Program-made: the position numbers and the translations under genes
Shown here: piece after piece, positions 36,301 to 45,646 of the stretch
Layout of the letters: every line of letters starts with the position of its first letter
How positions within the stretch are numbered: the stretch's first letter is position 1
Notes under the pieces: model-generated
The model's database searches: none
What the model saw: only the letters and a program-made list of their open reading frames with translations
Told to the model about the DNA's origin: nothing
NCBI GenBank assembly: GCA_028287185.1
Contig: JAQBQD010000160.1
Span: forward strand, 1 to 64,000
Direction of reading: 5' to 3'
Length of the DNA: 64,000 nucleotides
Origin: Gemmatimonadota bacterium
GTDB taxonomy: Bacteria; Gemmatimonadota; Gemmatimonadetes; Longimicrobiales; Longimicrobiaceae

Positions 36301-36338
36301 GGGCAGGGGGGCGGGGACGCAGCTGGTTCGGACTTCTT

Positions 36339-36366
36339 GGCCCGGTGCGTCGCCGCCGGGCCTTTC
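36339..36366 (+). terminator. Terminator after nuoN
   Basis: A 7-bp stem GGCCCGG/CCGGGCC (36339-36345, 36356-36362) with a 10-nt loop is followed by TTT, 38 nt after the nuoN stop. A plausible end of the operon, moderate strength. Confidence 0.6.
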
Positions 36367-36388
36367 CGTTTGCACGGGGATTGCAGAG

Positions 36389-37483
36389 ATGGCGGACCGG
36401 GGGAAGGACGAGGCCAAGCCGCGGACGGAGGACGGCACGCTGACGGACGACGCGAAGGACGCCGGGAAGCGCGGCGAGGGCAAGGGCGGGGACGCGAAGG
36501 GCGGACGCTTCGGCACCCCCGCGAAGGCGGCGGCGGGGCTGACCGCGGCCGCCATCGCCGCGTACGGCGTGTACCTGATGGGCGCCTCGCGCGGGCGCCG
36601 GCGGCCGGCGACCGAGCTGCCGAACGCGCTGGGGCTGCGCATCGACTACGTGCCCTGGGGCGACGTCCACTACGCCTACTACTGCCGCGAGGGCCGGGGC
36701 CGCCCCCTCGTCTTCCTGCATTCCGTGAACGCCGTCGCCTCGGCGCACGAGATGCGGCCGCTCGTCCGCGCCTTTGCGCGCGACACGGACCGGCCCATCT
36801 ACGCGCTGGAGTGGCTGGGCTTCGGGCACAGCGACCGGCCGGAGCTGGACTACACGCCGGAGCTGCTCGAAGACCAGCTCGAGCACTTCCTGGAGACCCT
36901 CGTGCGCCCGGCCGGCGGCGCGGACGTGGTGGGCCTCTCCCTGGGCGCGGCGTACGCGGCCGAGGTGGCGCGGCGGCGGCCGGACCTGGTCCGCTCCCTC
37001 GTGGGCATCGAGCCCGCCGGGCTGGGCGAGGAGCCGATGGAGATCGGGCGCGGGTGGGCGCGGCTGCTGTTCACGCTGCCGGGGGTGCAGCGCGCCTTCT
37101 ACGACCGCCTGACCACGCCCGAGAACCTGTACGCCTTCGCCAAGGACAACCTGTTCAGCAGCGAGTACGGCGTGCCGGAGTCGTTCGTGGAGTACGGCGC
37201 CGAGACGGCACGCGTGGACGGCGCCTCGCGGCCGCTGGACGACTTCCTGAGCGGCCGCCTGTTCCCGGACGACGTGGCCGACACCTTCCGGCGCCTGCGC
37301 CAGCCCGTGCTGCTGGTGCACGGCACGGTGGAGGACCGGCGCCTGGAGTCGTTCACGCACCTGCCCGAGATGGAGTCGCGGCCCAACGTCAGCATCGTGG
37401 GCCTGCCCACGGGCGCGCTGCCGCACTGGGAGCGCACGGGCGAGGTGGTGGAGCGCATCCGCGACTTCCACGGCTCGCTGTAG
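36389..37483 (+). CDS. Membrane-anchored alpha/beta hydrolase
   Basis: Encodes 364 aa. The first 45 residues are Lys/Asp/Gly-rich and disordered, followed by a single hydrophobic helix (AAGLTAAAIAAYGVYLMGA). The alpha/beta hydrolase domain starts near residue 85. The oxyanion region is LVFLHSVNA. The nucleophile is Ser184 in the elbow GLSLG. A candidate catalytic His lies in LPHWE near the C-terminus and a candidate acid in VLLVHGTVEDRR. The substrate is not predictable. A weak helix cap domain follows the nucleophile. It lies just after the nuo terminator and probably has its own promoter. Confidence 0.85.
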   Translation: MADRGKDEAKPRTEDGTLTDDAKDAGKRGEGKGGDAKGGRFGTPAKAAAGLTAAAIAAYGVYLMGASRGRRRPATELPNALGLRIDYVPWGDVHYAYYCREGRGRPLVFLHSVNAVASAHEMRPLVRAFARDTDRPIYALEWLGFGHSDRPELDYTPELLEDQLEHFLETLVRPAGGADVVGLSLGAAYAAEVARRRPDLVRSLVGIEPAGLGEEPMEIGRGWARLLFTLPGVQRAFYDRLTTPENLYAFAKDNLFSSEYGVPESFVEYGAETARVDGASRPLDDFLSGRLFPDDVADTFRRLRQPVLLVHGTVEDRRLESFTHLPEMESRPNVSIVGLPTGALPHWERTGEVVERIRDFHGSL

Positions 37484-37535
37484 CCAGATCCCGACGAAGC
37501 ACGTCCGAAATCCCCGCCTTCCGGAGCGCCCCGTG

Positions 37536-37913
37536 ATGCGCAGATCCGCGTTGCCGCTGCTTTCCTCCGTCGCCGCGGCCCTCGTCCTGGCCGCCGCGTG
37601 CAAGCCGTCCGGCGGTTCCGAGGGCCCCGGCTCCACCGCCGCCGCCGACACGGCGGGCGGCCCGGGCGTGAGCGGCATGTCGTCGGAGCAGCTCAAGGAG
37701 CAGGCGAAGGCGGTCTCGCCCGAGGAGGCGCGGCAGATGGGGATCCCCGATTCCTCCGTCGTGGCGGGCAGCACGAACGAGGTGTCCGATTCGCTGTCGT
37801 CGCCCGCCGCCACGCCGGGCCCGGGCGCCGCGGGCGACTCCGTCGGTCGAGCGGGCGTCGGTGGCACGACCCCTCCGGCTCCCCCGGCGCGACCGGATCG
37901 GCCGAAGCCGTAG
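37536..37913 (+). CDS. Small Pro/Ala-rich lipoprotein
   Basis: Encodes 125 aa. The start ATG at 37536 (a GTG 3 nt upstream is the alternative) gives the signal MRRSALPLLSSVAAALVLAAAC with a lipobox Cys. The mature part is low-complexity Gly/Ser/Pro, with one short helical patch (SSEQLKEQAKAVSPEEARQM). No family is recognised. It is probably an outer-membrane-tethered disordered protein. It follows the hydrolase gene by 52 bp. Confidence 0.65.
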   Translation: MRRSALPLLSSVAAALVLAAACKPSGGSEGPGSTAAADTAGGPGVSGMSSEQLKEQAKAVSPEEARQMGIPDSSVVAGSTNEVSDSLSSPAATPGPGAAGDSVGRAGVGGTTPPAPPARPDRPKP

Positions 37914-37945
37914 CGTCGACCGTCTCTCGAAGCGTCATCAGATCG

Positions 37946-37975
37946 AACCCTCTCCCGTCCGCTCGGGGGAGGGTT
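37946..37975 (+). terminator. Hairpin after the lipoprotein gene
   Basis: Near-perfect 11-bp arms (37946-37956 and 37965-37975, with one G-T pair) around an 8-nt loop, 33 nt after the stop codon and followed by a short pyrimidine-containing stretch. Confidence 0.6.
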
Positions 37976-38083
37976 CTACTTTCACCGGATCCCGCCCGGC
38001 GTGGGAATCGCATGTGCCCCGATCCGTGGTGTTCCGCCGACTTGGAAGACACCCGGCCGCCCAGCTCCACGCCGAAGCCCGCA

Positions 38084-38147
38084 CGGAGCCCGCGACGGCG
38101 GGCTTGGTTCCTACGGCGGCCCCAAGCTTCCAGCCCAACGGCGTACG
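38084..38147 (-). repeat. Dispersed intergenic repeat, copy B
   Basis: Read on the minus strand, this has a TTGGGCTGGAAGC hairpin block, then GGGGCCGCCGTAGGAACC, then a CCCGC/GCGGG stem. It gives the same block order as copies A (6109) and C (58006). It sits in the gap before etfB. Confidence 0.6.
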
Positions 38148-38343
38148 ATGGCCATCCGGCATCTGCGGGATCCTATTTCGCATCCCCCCCGAACAGTCGT
38201 TCGTTCGCTGGAAATGCAGATGGATCATGGGGAAACGTCGGGCCGCGGGCTTGCCGGACGCGGCAGTGGGACGCTAGAATGTCGGGCTTCGGAGCCTCCG
38301 GGATCGGCTTCCGAGTTCTCCCCCTGGATTCAAGGAGATGCGC

Positions 38344-39093
38344 GTGAAGAGCATCGTCTGCGTGAAGCGCGTCCCGGACACCGAGGCGCGCGTCCGCATC
38401 GCCGCCGACGGGCAGTCCATCGAGACCGCCGGCGTGAAGTTCGTCCTGAACCCGTACGACGAGTTCGCGGTGGAGGCGGCGCTGAAGCACAAGGAAGCCG
38501 CCGGCGCCGGGGACGTGACCGTGCTGTCCGTGGGCGGCGGCGAGAGCGCCGAGACGCTGCGCACCGCGCTGGCCATGGGCGCCGACGCCGCCGTGCTGCT
38601 CAAGAGCGCCGGCCCGCTGGAGGGCCTGGCCGTGGCGCGCGTGATCGCCGAGGAGGTGAAGGGCCGCGAGTACGACCTGCTGCTCTTCGGGATGAAGGCC
38701 ATCGACGACGACCTGCAGGCGGTGGGGCCCATGGTGGCCGAGCTGCTGGGGATTCCCGCGGCGACGGCCGTCACCGAGTTCAGCGTGGAGGGCGGCAAGG
38801 CCACCGCCACGCGCGAGATCGAGGGCGGGTCCGAGGTGGTGGAGCTCAAGCTGCCCTGCGCCATCACGCTCACCAAGGGCGCCTACGAGCCGCGCTACGC
38901 GTCGCTCAAGGGCATCATGGCCGCCAAGAAGAAGCCGCTGGAGGAGAAGCCGGCGGCGGGCGGCGAGTCCGGCGTGAAGGTGGAGAAGCTGTCGTACCCG
39001 GCCGAGCGGTCCGCGGGCCGCATCGTCGGCGAGGGGCCGGACGCGGTGCCGGAGTTGCTCCGGCTGCTGCGCAACGAAGCCAAGGTCCTGTAA
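38344..39093 (+). CDS. etfB: Electron transfer flavoprotein beta subunit
   Basis: Encodes 249 aa. The GTG at 38344 is chosen because AAGGAG lies 6 nt upstream and the resulting N-terminus KSIVCVKRVPDTEARVRI matches the family. An ATG at 38338 directly abuts the ribosome binding site. Typical segments are NPYDEFAVEAAL, ADAAVLL, GMKAIDDDLQAVGPMVAELL, LPCAITLTKG and EPRYASLKGIMAAKKKPLE. With EtfA it binds FAD and AMP and passes electrons from acyl-CoA dehydrogenases to the quinone pool. No ETF:quinone oxidoreductase gene is adjacent. Confidence 0.95.
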   Translation: MKSIVCVKRVPDTEARVRIAADGQSIETAGVKFVLNPYDEFAVEAALKHKEAAGAGDVTVLSVGGGESAETLRTALAMGADAAVLLKSAGPLEGLAVARVIAEEVKGREYDLLLFGMKAIDDDLQAVGPMVAELLGIPAATAVTEFSVEGGKATATREIEGGSEVVELKLPCAITLTKGAYEPRYASLKGIMAAKKKPLEEKPAAGGESGVKVEKLSYPAERSAGRIVGEGPDAVPELLRLLRNEAKVL

Positions 39094-39127
39094 CCGACAC
39101 CGCGAACCGACAACGGAGGCACGACAG

Positions 39128-40111
39128 ATGGCTGGAATCATGGCGTTCGCGGAGTCGCGCGACGGCGAGGTGCGCAAGGTGGCCCACGAGGTGGTGACCG
39201 CCGCGCGCAAGCTGGCCGACGCGCTGGGCACCGAGGTGCACGCGGTGGTGCTGGGGCCCGCGGGCTCGGCCGCCGCCGCGGGCGAGCTGGGCGGCTTCGG
39301 CGCCGACAAGGTGTTCGTGGGCGAGAGCGACGCCTTCGCGCACTACTCGGCCGAGGGCTTCACCACGGTGCTGGCCGCCTTCCTCAAGGAGCACGGCTGC
39401 GACGCGGCGCTCTTCCCGGCATCCGCGCAGGGCAAGGACCTGGCGCCCCGCGTGGCCGCCCGCCTGGGCGTGGGCTACGCCAGCGAGGCCACGGCGCTGG
39501 ACGTGGGGGGCGGGCAGGTGGTCGCCACGCGCCCGGAGTACGCCGGCAAGCTGTTCGCGAAGGTGAGCTTTGCCGGCAAGCCGGCCGTCGTCTCGCTGCG
39601 CCCCAACGTCTTCACCCCGGTGGAGAGCGCCAAGGCCGGCGAGGTGCAGAAGCTGGACGTGTCCGTGAACGCGGCGGACTTCGGCGCGGTGGTGCGCGAG
39701 ATCAGGGCGGCGGCCGAGGCCAAGCTGGACGTGGGCGAGGCGCCCATCGTCATCTCCGGCGGCCGAGGCCTGCAGAACCCCGACAACTTCAAGCTGCTGG
39801 AAGAGCTGGCGGCGGCGTTCGGCGGGCGGGCGGCCGTGGGCGCGTCGCGCGCCGTGGTGGACGCCGGGTGGCGCCCGCACGGCGACCAGGTGGGCCAGAC
39901 GGGCAAGACGGTGGCCCCCACGCTCTATTTCGCCGTCGGCATCTCGGGCGCCATCCAGCACCTGGCGGGCATGCGCACGTCGCGCTTCATCGTGGCCATC
40001 AACAAGGACCCCGAGGCCCCGATCTTCAAGGTGGCCGACTACGGCATCGTCGGCGACCTGTTCCAGATCCTGCCCCGACTGACGGAAGAGGTGAGGAAGA
40101 TGCTGGCCTGA
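39128..40111 (+). CDS. etfA: Electron transfer flavoprotein alpha subunit
   Basis: Encodes 327 aa. The start is preceded by GGAGG. The C-terminal FAD domain is clear: VISGGRGLQ, then [41 protein letters not shown] and [18 protein letters not shown]. The N-terminal domain starts [19 protein letters not shown]. It starts 34 nt after etfB, the usual beta-alpha order, and is followed by a terminator. It carries no fused ferredoxin or acyl-CoA dehydrogenase domain. Confidence 0.96.
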   Translation: MAGIMAFAESRDGEVRKVAHEVVTAARKLADALGTEVHAVVLGPAGSAAAAGELGGFGADKVFVGESDAFAHYSAEGFTTVLAAFLKEHGCDAALFPASAQGKDLAPRVAARLGVGYASEATALDVGGGQVVATRPEYAGKLFAKVSFAGKPAVVSLRPNVFTPVESAKAGEVQKLDVSVNAADFGAVVREIRAAAEAKLDVGEAPIVISGGRGLQNPDNFKLLEELAAAFGGRAAVGASRAVVDAGWRPHGDQVGQTGKTVAPTLYFAVGISGAIQHLAGMRTSRFIVAINKDPEAPIFKVADYGIVGDLFQILPRLTEEVRKMLA

Positions 40112-40142
40112 GCCCGCGCTTCTCCACCATCCGGCACCACGA

Positions 40143-40173
40143 GGGCCCCGCGGCAAGCTGCCCCGGGGCCCTT
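40143..40173 (+). terminator. Terminator after etfA
   Basis: An 8-bp stem GGGCCCCG/CGGGGCCC (40143-40150, 40164-40171) with a loop of 13 nt that can also pair in part, followed by TT. It lies 31 nt after the stop codon. Confidence 0.65.
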
Positions 40174-40512
40174 CTCCGTCCTCCGCCGGACACCATGGCG
40201 CGTTCCGCCGCCGGCGAGCCCACCCGGGAGAGGTCGGCGGCGGGTGCCGATGAGGGGTCGGCTGAACGAACGGAAGACCCGGCCAGCGGCGGCGCCGAAG
40301 AGCGCGTGAAGACAGGGGGAATCACGAGGCTCCGACCGGGCCGGCGGTCAGCCAGGCGCTTCCCGGCGAATGACCTCCCTCGCCGCCCGTGTTGCGACCG
40401 AGCGGACACCCTCGCGGTGTGCGCAGGGCCGTTCTATCTTGCGAATCCGCCCTTGCCGCCGCTCCGTGGTCCCGAGTCTTCGGACGATCCGGCATGGCGG
40501 CCACGTTCGACC
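40174..40512. other. Gap without recognised features
   Basis: Both strands have open frames here because of the GC bias, but none carries a domain-like segment or ribosome binding site. A TATCTT at 40435-40440 could be a -10 box, but no -35 accompanies it. Confidence 0.35.
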
Positions 40513-41490
40513 GTGTCCTTTCGCCGCATCGAACCCGTGTCTCCATCCCGCGCCCGCGTCGTCACCGCTCCCCGCTCATCCGCCGCCGACGCGTCGTCCG
40601 CCGATGTGGAACCGACGGCCGGCGGTTGGTTGATGCGCTGGTCGCCGTGGGCAATCTGGCTGGGCACCGCGGGAGCTCTGCTGGCGGCGCTGCTCGCGGT
40701 GCAGACGCTGCTCGGCCGCATCCCGGTCGGCCCGAACGGTTCGTGGAAGGACCTGCGGATCGCGGTCGTGCACTGCCTGCTGATGGCGTACTTCCCGGCG
40801 GCGACCGCGTCTGTCCTGCAGCGCACGGCACGGACGCTGGACGCACTGCGTCCGCGCCTGCCGTGGAGCGACGCCGAGCATGGGGAGGTGCGCTCGGGCC
40901 TTGTCCGCCTCGCCTCGCCGGGCCTGTACCTGCTGGTTGCGATCGGCCTCCTCGGCGCGATCGTGGGTCCGTCGCTGACGGAGCCAGGGCGCACGGTGCT
41001 GGCTTGGTGGCAGCCGGCGTCGTGGTCGCCCGAGGTGTGGTGGCACCGCGTTCCGGGCCTTGGAATCGGCGTCTGGTTCGGCGTCTTCACGCACGTGCTG
41101 CTCGCGTCGTCCGCCCGCCTGTCGCGCATCTCCGCGCAGGTCAAGATCGATCTCTTCGACCTGTCTCCGCTCGTGCCGTTCACGCAGCAGGGGTTGAACA
41201 ACGGCCTGCTGGCCGTCGGGCCGCTGGCGATGTACGGCCTCATCTCGGTGGACTTCGGGCTCACCCCGATGCTGGGCGTCGTCTTCGCGTCCGCGCTCGT
41301 GCTGGTGAGCGCGGCGCTGCTGCTGCCCGTGCGTGGCGCCCACCTGCGCATCGTCGCTGCCAAGAAGGCCGAGCTGGCCTGGTGCGCCGAAGCGGTCGAG
41401 GCCGAGCGGAAGGCCGTCCGCGGGCAGCATACCGCCGGCGCCGGCGGCCGCTTCGCGGACCTGCTGGCGTATCAGACGCTGTGGAGCTGA
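40513..41490 (+). pseudogene. Membrane protein truncated at its C-terminus
   Basis: Encodes about 325 aa from a GTG at 40513; the true start is uncertain and an ATG at 40633 is also possible. Helices are visible at AIWLGTAGALLAALLAVQTL, GLYLLVAIGLLGAIVGPSL, GIGVWFGVFTHVLLASS, LLAVGPLAMYGLISVDFG and LGVVFASALVLVSAALLL. The end GGRFADLLAYQTLWS stops abruptly. Multi-pass proteins of this kind generally continue from this point (LADLLAYRxLVE...). The frame break falls exactly where DUF885 sequence begins, which suggests a deletion fused the two genes. The family is unknown. Confidence 0.6.
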
Positions 41491-42758
41491 TGCGGCAGGG
41501 CATGCGCGAGGGGATGGTGCTGCCCCGCGTGTCCGTCGAAGGGATCGAGGCCAGCATCGCGCCGCACGTGGTGAGCGATCCCACGAAGAGCCTGCTGTAC
41601 CGTCCGTTCGCCTCCTTCCCCGCCACGGTCCCGGACAGCGCGTGGGCACGGCTGGAGCGCGCGGGGCGCGAGGCGGTGGCGAGTTCCGTCGTGGCCGGCT
41701 ACCGCGACTTCCTTCGGTTCATGCAGCGCGAGTACATCCCCGCCGCGCGGTCCACCATCGGCGCGTCGGCGCTGCCGAACGGGCGGGCGTACTACGCCGC
41801 GCGCTTGCGCGAGTTCACCACGCTGGACGTGACGCCCGAGCAGGTGCACCGGACGGGGCTGTCCGAGGTGGCGCGCATCCGCGCGGCGATGGACTCGGTG
41901 ATCCGCTCCACCGGCTTCACGGGCACCTTCCCGCAGTTCGTGCAGAAGCTGCGCGACGACCCGTCGTTCTACGTAAGCACGCCGGAGCGGCTGATGGAGC
42001 GCTACAGCGTGATCCTCAAGCGGATGGACGGCCAGCTTCCCACGTTGTTCGGCCGGCTGCCGCGCCTTCCGTACGGCATCCGCCCCATCCCCGACTACAT
42101 CGCGCCCCGCACGACGACGGCGTACTACGGGCCGGGAAGCCCGGACGGCACGCACGCGGGCACCTACTGGGTCAACACCTACGACCTCAAGAGCCGGCCC
42201 ACGTACGAGATGGAGTCGCTGTCGTTCCACGAGGCCGTGCCGGGCCACCACCTGCAGATCGCGCTGGCGCAGGAGCTGGTGGACGTGCCCGAGTTCCGCC
42301 GCGTGGCGGGGTTCACGGCGTTCGTGGAGGGATGGGCGCTCTATGCCGAGAGCCTGGGCAAGGAGGCGGGCTTCTACCGCGATCCGTACTCGTACTTCGG
42401 CCACCTGAGCTACGACGCCTGGCGCGCCTGCCGCCTGGTGGTGGACACCGGCATCCACGACAAGGGATGGACCCGGCAGCAGGCCATCGACTACATGTCG
42501 GCGAACACGGGGCTCACGCTGCTCAACATCACCAACGAGGTGGACCGCTACATCGCGTGGCCCGGGCAGGCGCTGGCGTACAAGGAGGGCCAGCTCAAGA
42601 TCCGCGAGCTGCGCACCTTCGCCGAGCGCGAGCTGGGGCCCCGCTTCGACGTCCGCGAGTTCCACGACGTGGTGCTCGGTAGCGGTGCGCTTCCGCTGAC
42701 GGTGCTGGAAGGAAACGTCCGCCGCTGGGTGCAGGCGAAGAAGGAAGGGGCGGCGTGA
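41490..42758 (+). pseudogene. DUF885 family protein, N-terminally truncated
   Basis: The frame from the ATG at 41490 gives 422 aa of the DUF885 family, beginning inside the domain at MRQGMREGMVLPRVSVEGIE. The family's metal-binding motif is intact (FHEAVPGHHLQIALAQEL, that is H-E-x-x-P-G-H-H), as are FTAFVEGWALYAESLG and the C-terminal NITNEVDRYIAWPGQALAYK. Full-length members are usually about 550-600 aa with a signal peptide, so the first ~180 residues are missing. The ATG overlaps the membrane-protein stop (TGATG), so coupled translation is possible. I infer it is not secreted and probably non-functional, although this is not certain. Confidence 0.7.
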
Positions 42759-43221
42759 CGGTGCAGCCGTCGGCTCCGAAGCCTGCGCCGCGCGCGAACC
42801 TCGTCGCCCTGCGGATGCTGACGACCGCGTCCGCGCTGCTGTTCGCAGGGCAGGTGATGCGCGACCCGTACACCCTGCACCGCGACGGGGGCGACGTGCT
42901 GCTGCCCGCCCCGCTCTGGCATCCCGCGCTGGCCGTGCCGGACGTGGCGCTGCTGCTGGTGCTGGTGCTGGCCGTTCTCGCCTGGCGCTGGCGGCCGCGC
43001 GGGGTACTGGTGCTGCTGCTGGCCGAGGCGATGCTGTACGTCGGCACCACGCTGGCCTACGTGCACGTGGACGGCGTCGCGCGGTTCGTCCGGGCTTCGC
43101 CTCGCATTCGTGGGTGGCGCTCTACTTCTCGCTGGTGATCGGGCGGATCGCGCTGGCCCTGCTCTGGGCGCTGATGCACGACGACGCCCCCATGCCGACG
43201 GTGGCGCCTCCGCCGGCCTGA
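42755..43221 (+). pseudogene. Small membrane protein with an apparent -1 frameshift
   Basis: The frame from the GTG at 42755 runs to 43138 and ends in an Arg-rich tail. A second frame beginning near 43093 continues with a convincing fourth membrane helix (VALYFSLVIGRIALALLWAL) and stops at 43221. Losing one base near 43091 explains both, and the repaired protein is about 155 aa with four helices (MLTTASALLFAGQV; ALAVPDVALLLVLVLAVLAW; VLVLLLAEAMLYVGTTL). The first frame overlaps the DUF885 stop (GTGA). It could be a real mutation or a sequencing error. Family unknown. Confidence 0.6.
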
Positions 43222-43334
43222 CGGGCATCATCGGTCCGCCTCGATCGTCGGGGGGACGATGCCGCCGTCAGCGGGGTATCAGCACGGAGGCTTCCATCCA
43301 CCCGTGAACCGGCGGGGTCGTATTCGTGGTTCCG

Positions 43335-45221
43335 ATGAATGATCCCCTGGTCGACCCGCAGCCTGCGGCGGCCGAGCCGGATGCCGGCGCGAAACCTCCG
43401 GCGAACCCTCCACCATCGGCGCCTTCCGCCGACGCGCGGTCCTCCGACGTGCCGCGCTCCGATGGGGCTCCGTCCGCCGGGTCGCCGTTCGGGGCACCCC
43501 GGGTCGATCCGCTTGAAGCTGACGGAGGCGGCGACAAGCCTGCGCCTGCGTTCGCCGCGACGGGAACCGCCGGCCGCACGCGCCGGTTCTGGCGCATCGT
43601 CTTCACGCTGACGCCGTTCGTCGTCGCGTTCCTGCGCGACCGGCGCCGCTGGATCGTGTTCGGCGCGCCGCGCGAGCTGCCGGCGGCGGTGCACGCAAGG
43701 CGGGCGCGGCGGCTGGTGGACGCGGTGGCGGGGCTGGGGCCCACGTTCATCAAGCTGGCCCAGGTGTTCGGCGCCCGCGCGGACATCCTGCCCGAGCCCT
43801 ATCTGTCGGAGGTGGCGCGGCTTCAGGACGCCGTGGCGCCGCTGCCGGTGGAGGCCATCGAGGCGGTGATCCTGGCCGAGTTCGGGCGGCCGGCGGCCCA
43901 GGTGTTCGAGGCGTTCGACCGCGCGCCGCTGGCCGCCGCGTCGCTCGGGCAGGTGCACCGCGCGCGGGCGGAGGGGCGCGACGTGGCCGTGAAGGTGATC
44001 CGCCCCGGGGTGGAGGAGCTGGTGGCGGTGGACTTGGACGTGTCGTTCCGCATCCTGTGGTACCTCAACGTGCTCTTCCCCAACCACCACGTGCGCGCCC
44101 TGACGACGGTGGTGCGCGAGTTCGAGAAGCACATCCGCGAGGAGCTGGACCTGCGGCTGGAGGCGCGCAGCACGGAGTGGTTCCGCGCGCACTTCTCGGG
44201 CGATGCGCGGGTGCGCGCGCCGGAGGTGCTGGGCGCCTTCACCCGCCGCCGCGTGCTGGTGACGGAGTTCGTGCACGGCACCAAGGTGGACCGCCTGCAC
44301 GAGCGCTTCGCCCGCGGCGAGCTTTCGTTCCCGGCGCTGATGGACACGCTGGTGGAGGCGTACCTCCGGATGATGCTGGTGGACGGCACCCTGCACGCCG
44401 ATCCGCACGCCGGCAACATCCTGGTGGAGGCGGACGGCACGGTCGTCTTCCTGGACTTCGGGATGGTGGTGCGGATCGAGCGCGCCACCCGCGAGCGCAT
44501 CTTCCGCCTGGCCCTGGCCGCCGCGCGCGACGACGTGGAGGGCATCATCGCCGGCATGTACGAGCTGGGGATGATCGACCCCGACGTGTCGCGCAGCGAG
44601 ATCCGCGACGCCGCGGGGCAGATCCTGACCATCGTGCAGCGGGCGCGCGACTACTCGCAGCGCCAGATCCAGGAGATGGTGGCCGAGATCCTGGACGCGT
44701 TCTACACCTGGCCGCTGATGCTGCCCGAGGAGCTGGTCTACTTCTTCCGCGCCAGCGCGCTGCTGGAGGGCATCGGCTTTCGCTACGACCCGGGCTTCGT
44801 GGGGATGGAGGCTGTGAAGCCGGTGGTGGAGCGCATGCGCGGCGAGCTGCTGCGCGGCATGGCGCGCGACCCGCAGGACGTCGCCCGCGGCCTGCTGGAC
44901 GAGGCACAGCAGACCCTTCGCGCCCTGCACGACGTGGTGCGCCGCGCCGAGCGCGAGGAGCTTCGCGTGCGCGCCCACCCCCGCGACCTGGCGCACGTGG
45001 AGCGCAGCTTCGGGCTGATGGTGCGCCGGCTGCTGCTGGGCCTCTTCGCCGCCGTCGTCTCGCTCGTCTCCACCCTGGTGTTCACCGCCACGCGGAGCTG
45101 GCCGGTGCTGGCCGTGGGCAACGCCGCGGCCCTCTTCGTGTTCTGCATCGTCCTCTTCATCCCCAAGCACCTGCTGGAGAACCCGCTGCACCGCGCGAGG
45201 AACCTGCGCGGGCGGAGGTAG
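43335..45221 (+). CDS. UbiB/ABC1-type atypical kinase
   Basis: Encodes 628 aa from the ATG at 43335 (a GTG at 43326 is the alternative). Residues 1-75 are Pro/Ala-rich and disordered. The kinase core has FIKLAQVFGARADILPEPY (a KLAQ version of the usual KxGQ motif), an Ala-rich nucleotide loop APLAAASLGQVHRA, AVKVIRPGVEE, the catalytic DPHAGNIL and the metal-binding FLDFGM. Two C-terminal helices anchor it in the membrane (LLLGLFAAVVSLVSTLVF; LAVGNAAALFVFCIVLFI). Family members support ubiquinone synthesis or lipid homeostasis through ATPase activity. No ubi genes lie nearby. Confidence 0.92.
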   Translation: MNDPLVDPQPAAAEPDAGAKPPANPPPSAPSADARSSDVPRSDGAPSAGSPFGAPRVDPLEADGGGDKPAPAFAATGTAGRTRRFWRIVFTLTPFVVAFLRDRRRWIVFGAPRELPAAVHARRARRLVDAVAGLGPTFIKLAQVFGARADILPEPYLSEVARLQDAVAPLPVEAIEAVILAEFGRPAAQVFEAFDRAPLAAASLGQVHRARAEGRDVAVKVIRPGVEELVAVDLDVSFRILWYLNVLFPNHHVRALTTVVREFEKHIREELDLRLEARSTEWFRAHFSGDARVRAPEVLGAFTRRRVLVTEFVHGTKVDRLHERFARGELSFPALMDTLVEAYLRMMLVDGTLHADPHAGNILVEADGTVVFLDFGMVVRIERATRERIFRLALAAARDDVEGIIAGMYELGMIDPDVSRSEIRDAAGQILTIVQRARDYSQRQIQEMVAEILDAFYTWPLMLPEELVYFFRASALLEGIGFRYDPGFVGMEAVKPVVERMRGELLRGMARDPQDVARGLLDEAQQTLRALHDVVRRAEREELRVRAHPRDLAHVERSFGLMVRRLLLGLFAAVVSLVSTLVFTATRSWPVLAVGNAAALFVFCIVLFIPKHLLENPLHRARNLRGRR

Positions 45222-45646
45222 GCGGGCGAAGGGCGGCGGCAAGTATGGATGCCATCGAGCGGCGCGCGTCTGCGGGCGCCCCGGCACTGCCCACGGGTTG
45301 GAGCCCCCGGGGCTGCAGCCACATACCCGCCCGCCTTCGAGGGCTCGATCCCCGCGGCGCGACGGTCCCGGCGGACGGAGGTAGGGCGGAGGCGGCAACC
45401 CCGTTCCGAGCGCCCGCGCGGAGCCGGCAGATCCAGCGTACAGGTACGCTCGGAGGCGGGCTCCGGGGGAGTTGGAACCGGGAGTCGTTCCGCACCGTAA
45501 CGTCGCGCAGCTGCTATTCGGCACCCTGCTTGTCCGCTACCTTTCTCGCCGGCGTTCCAGACCGGCGCCGGCGGGCGGCTGCTGCGGGGAAGGCTGTGCC
45601 GTGACACCGTTCGCCTGTCCAACTTGAGGGATTGGAGCTGATGACG
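45222..45646. other. Gap with a weak repeat copy
   Basis: About 425 bp before the two-helix membrane protein. It holds a degenerate copy of the dispersed repeat near 45291-45322 (ACGGGTTGGAGC...CCGGGGCTGCAG). No gene or strong promoter is seen. The short open frames are Arg/Pro-rich. Confidence 0.35.
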
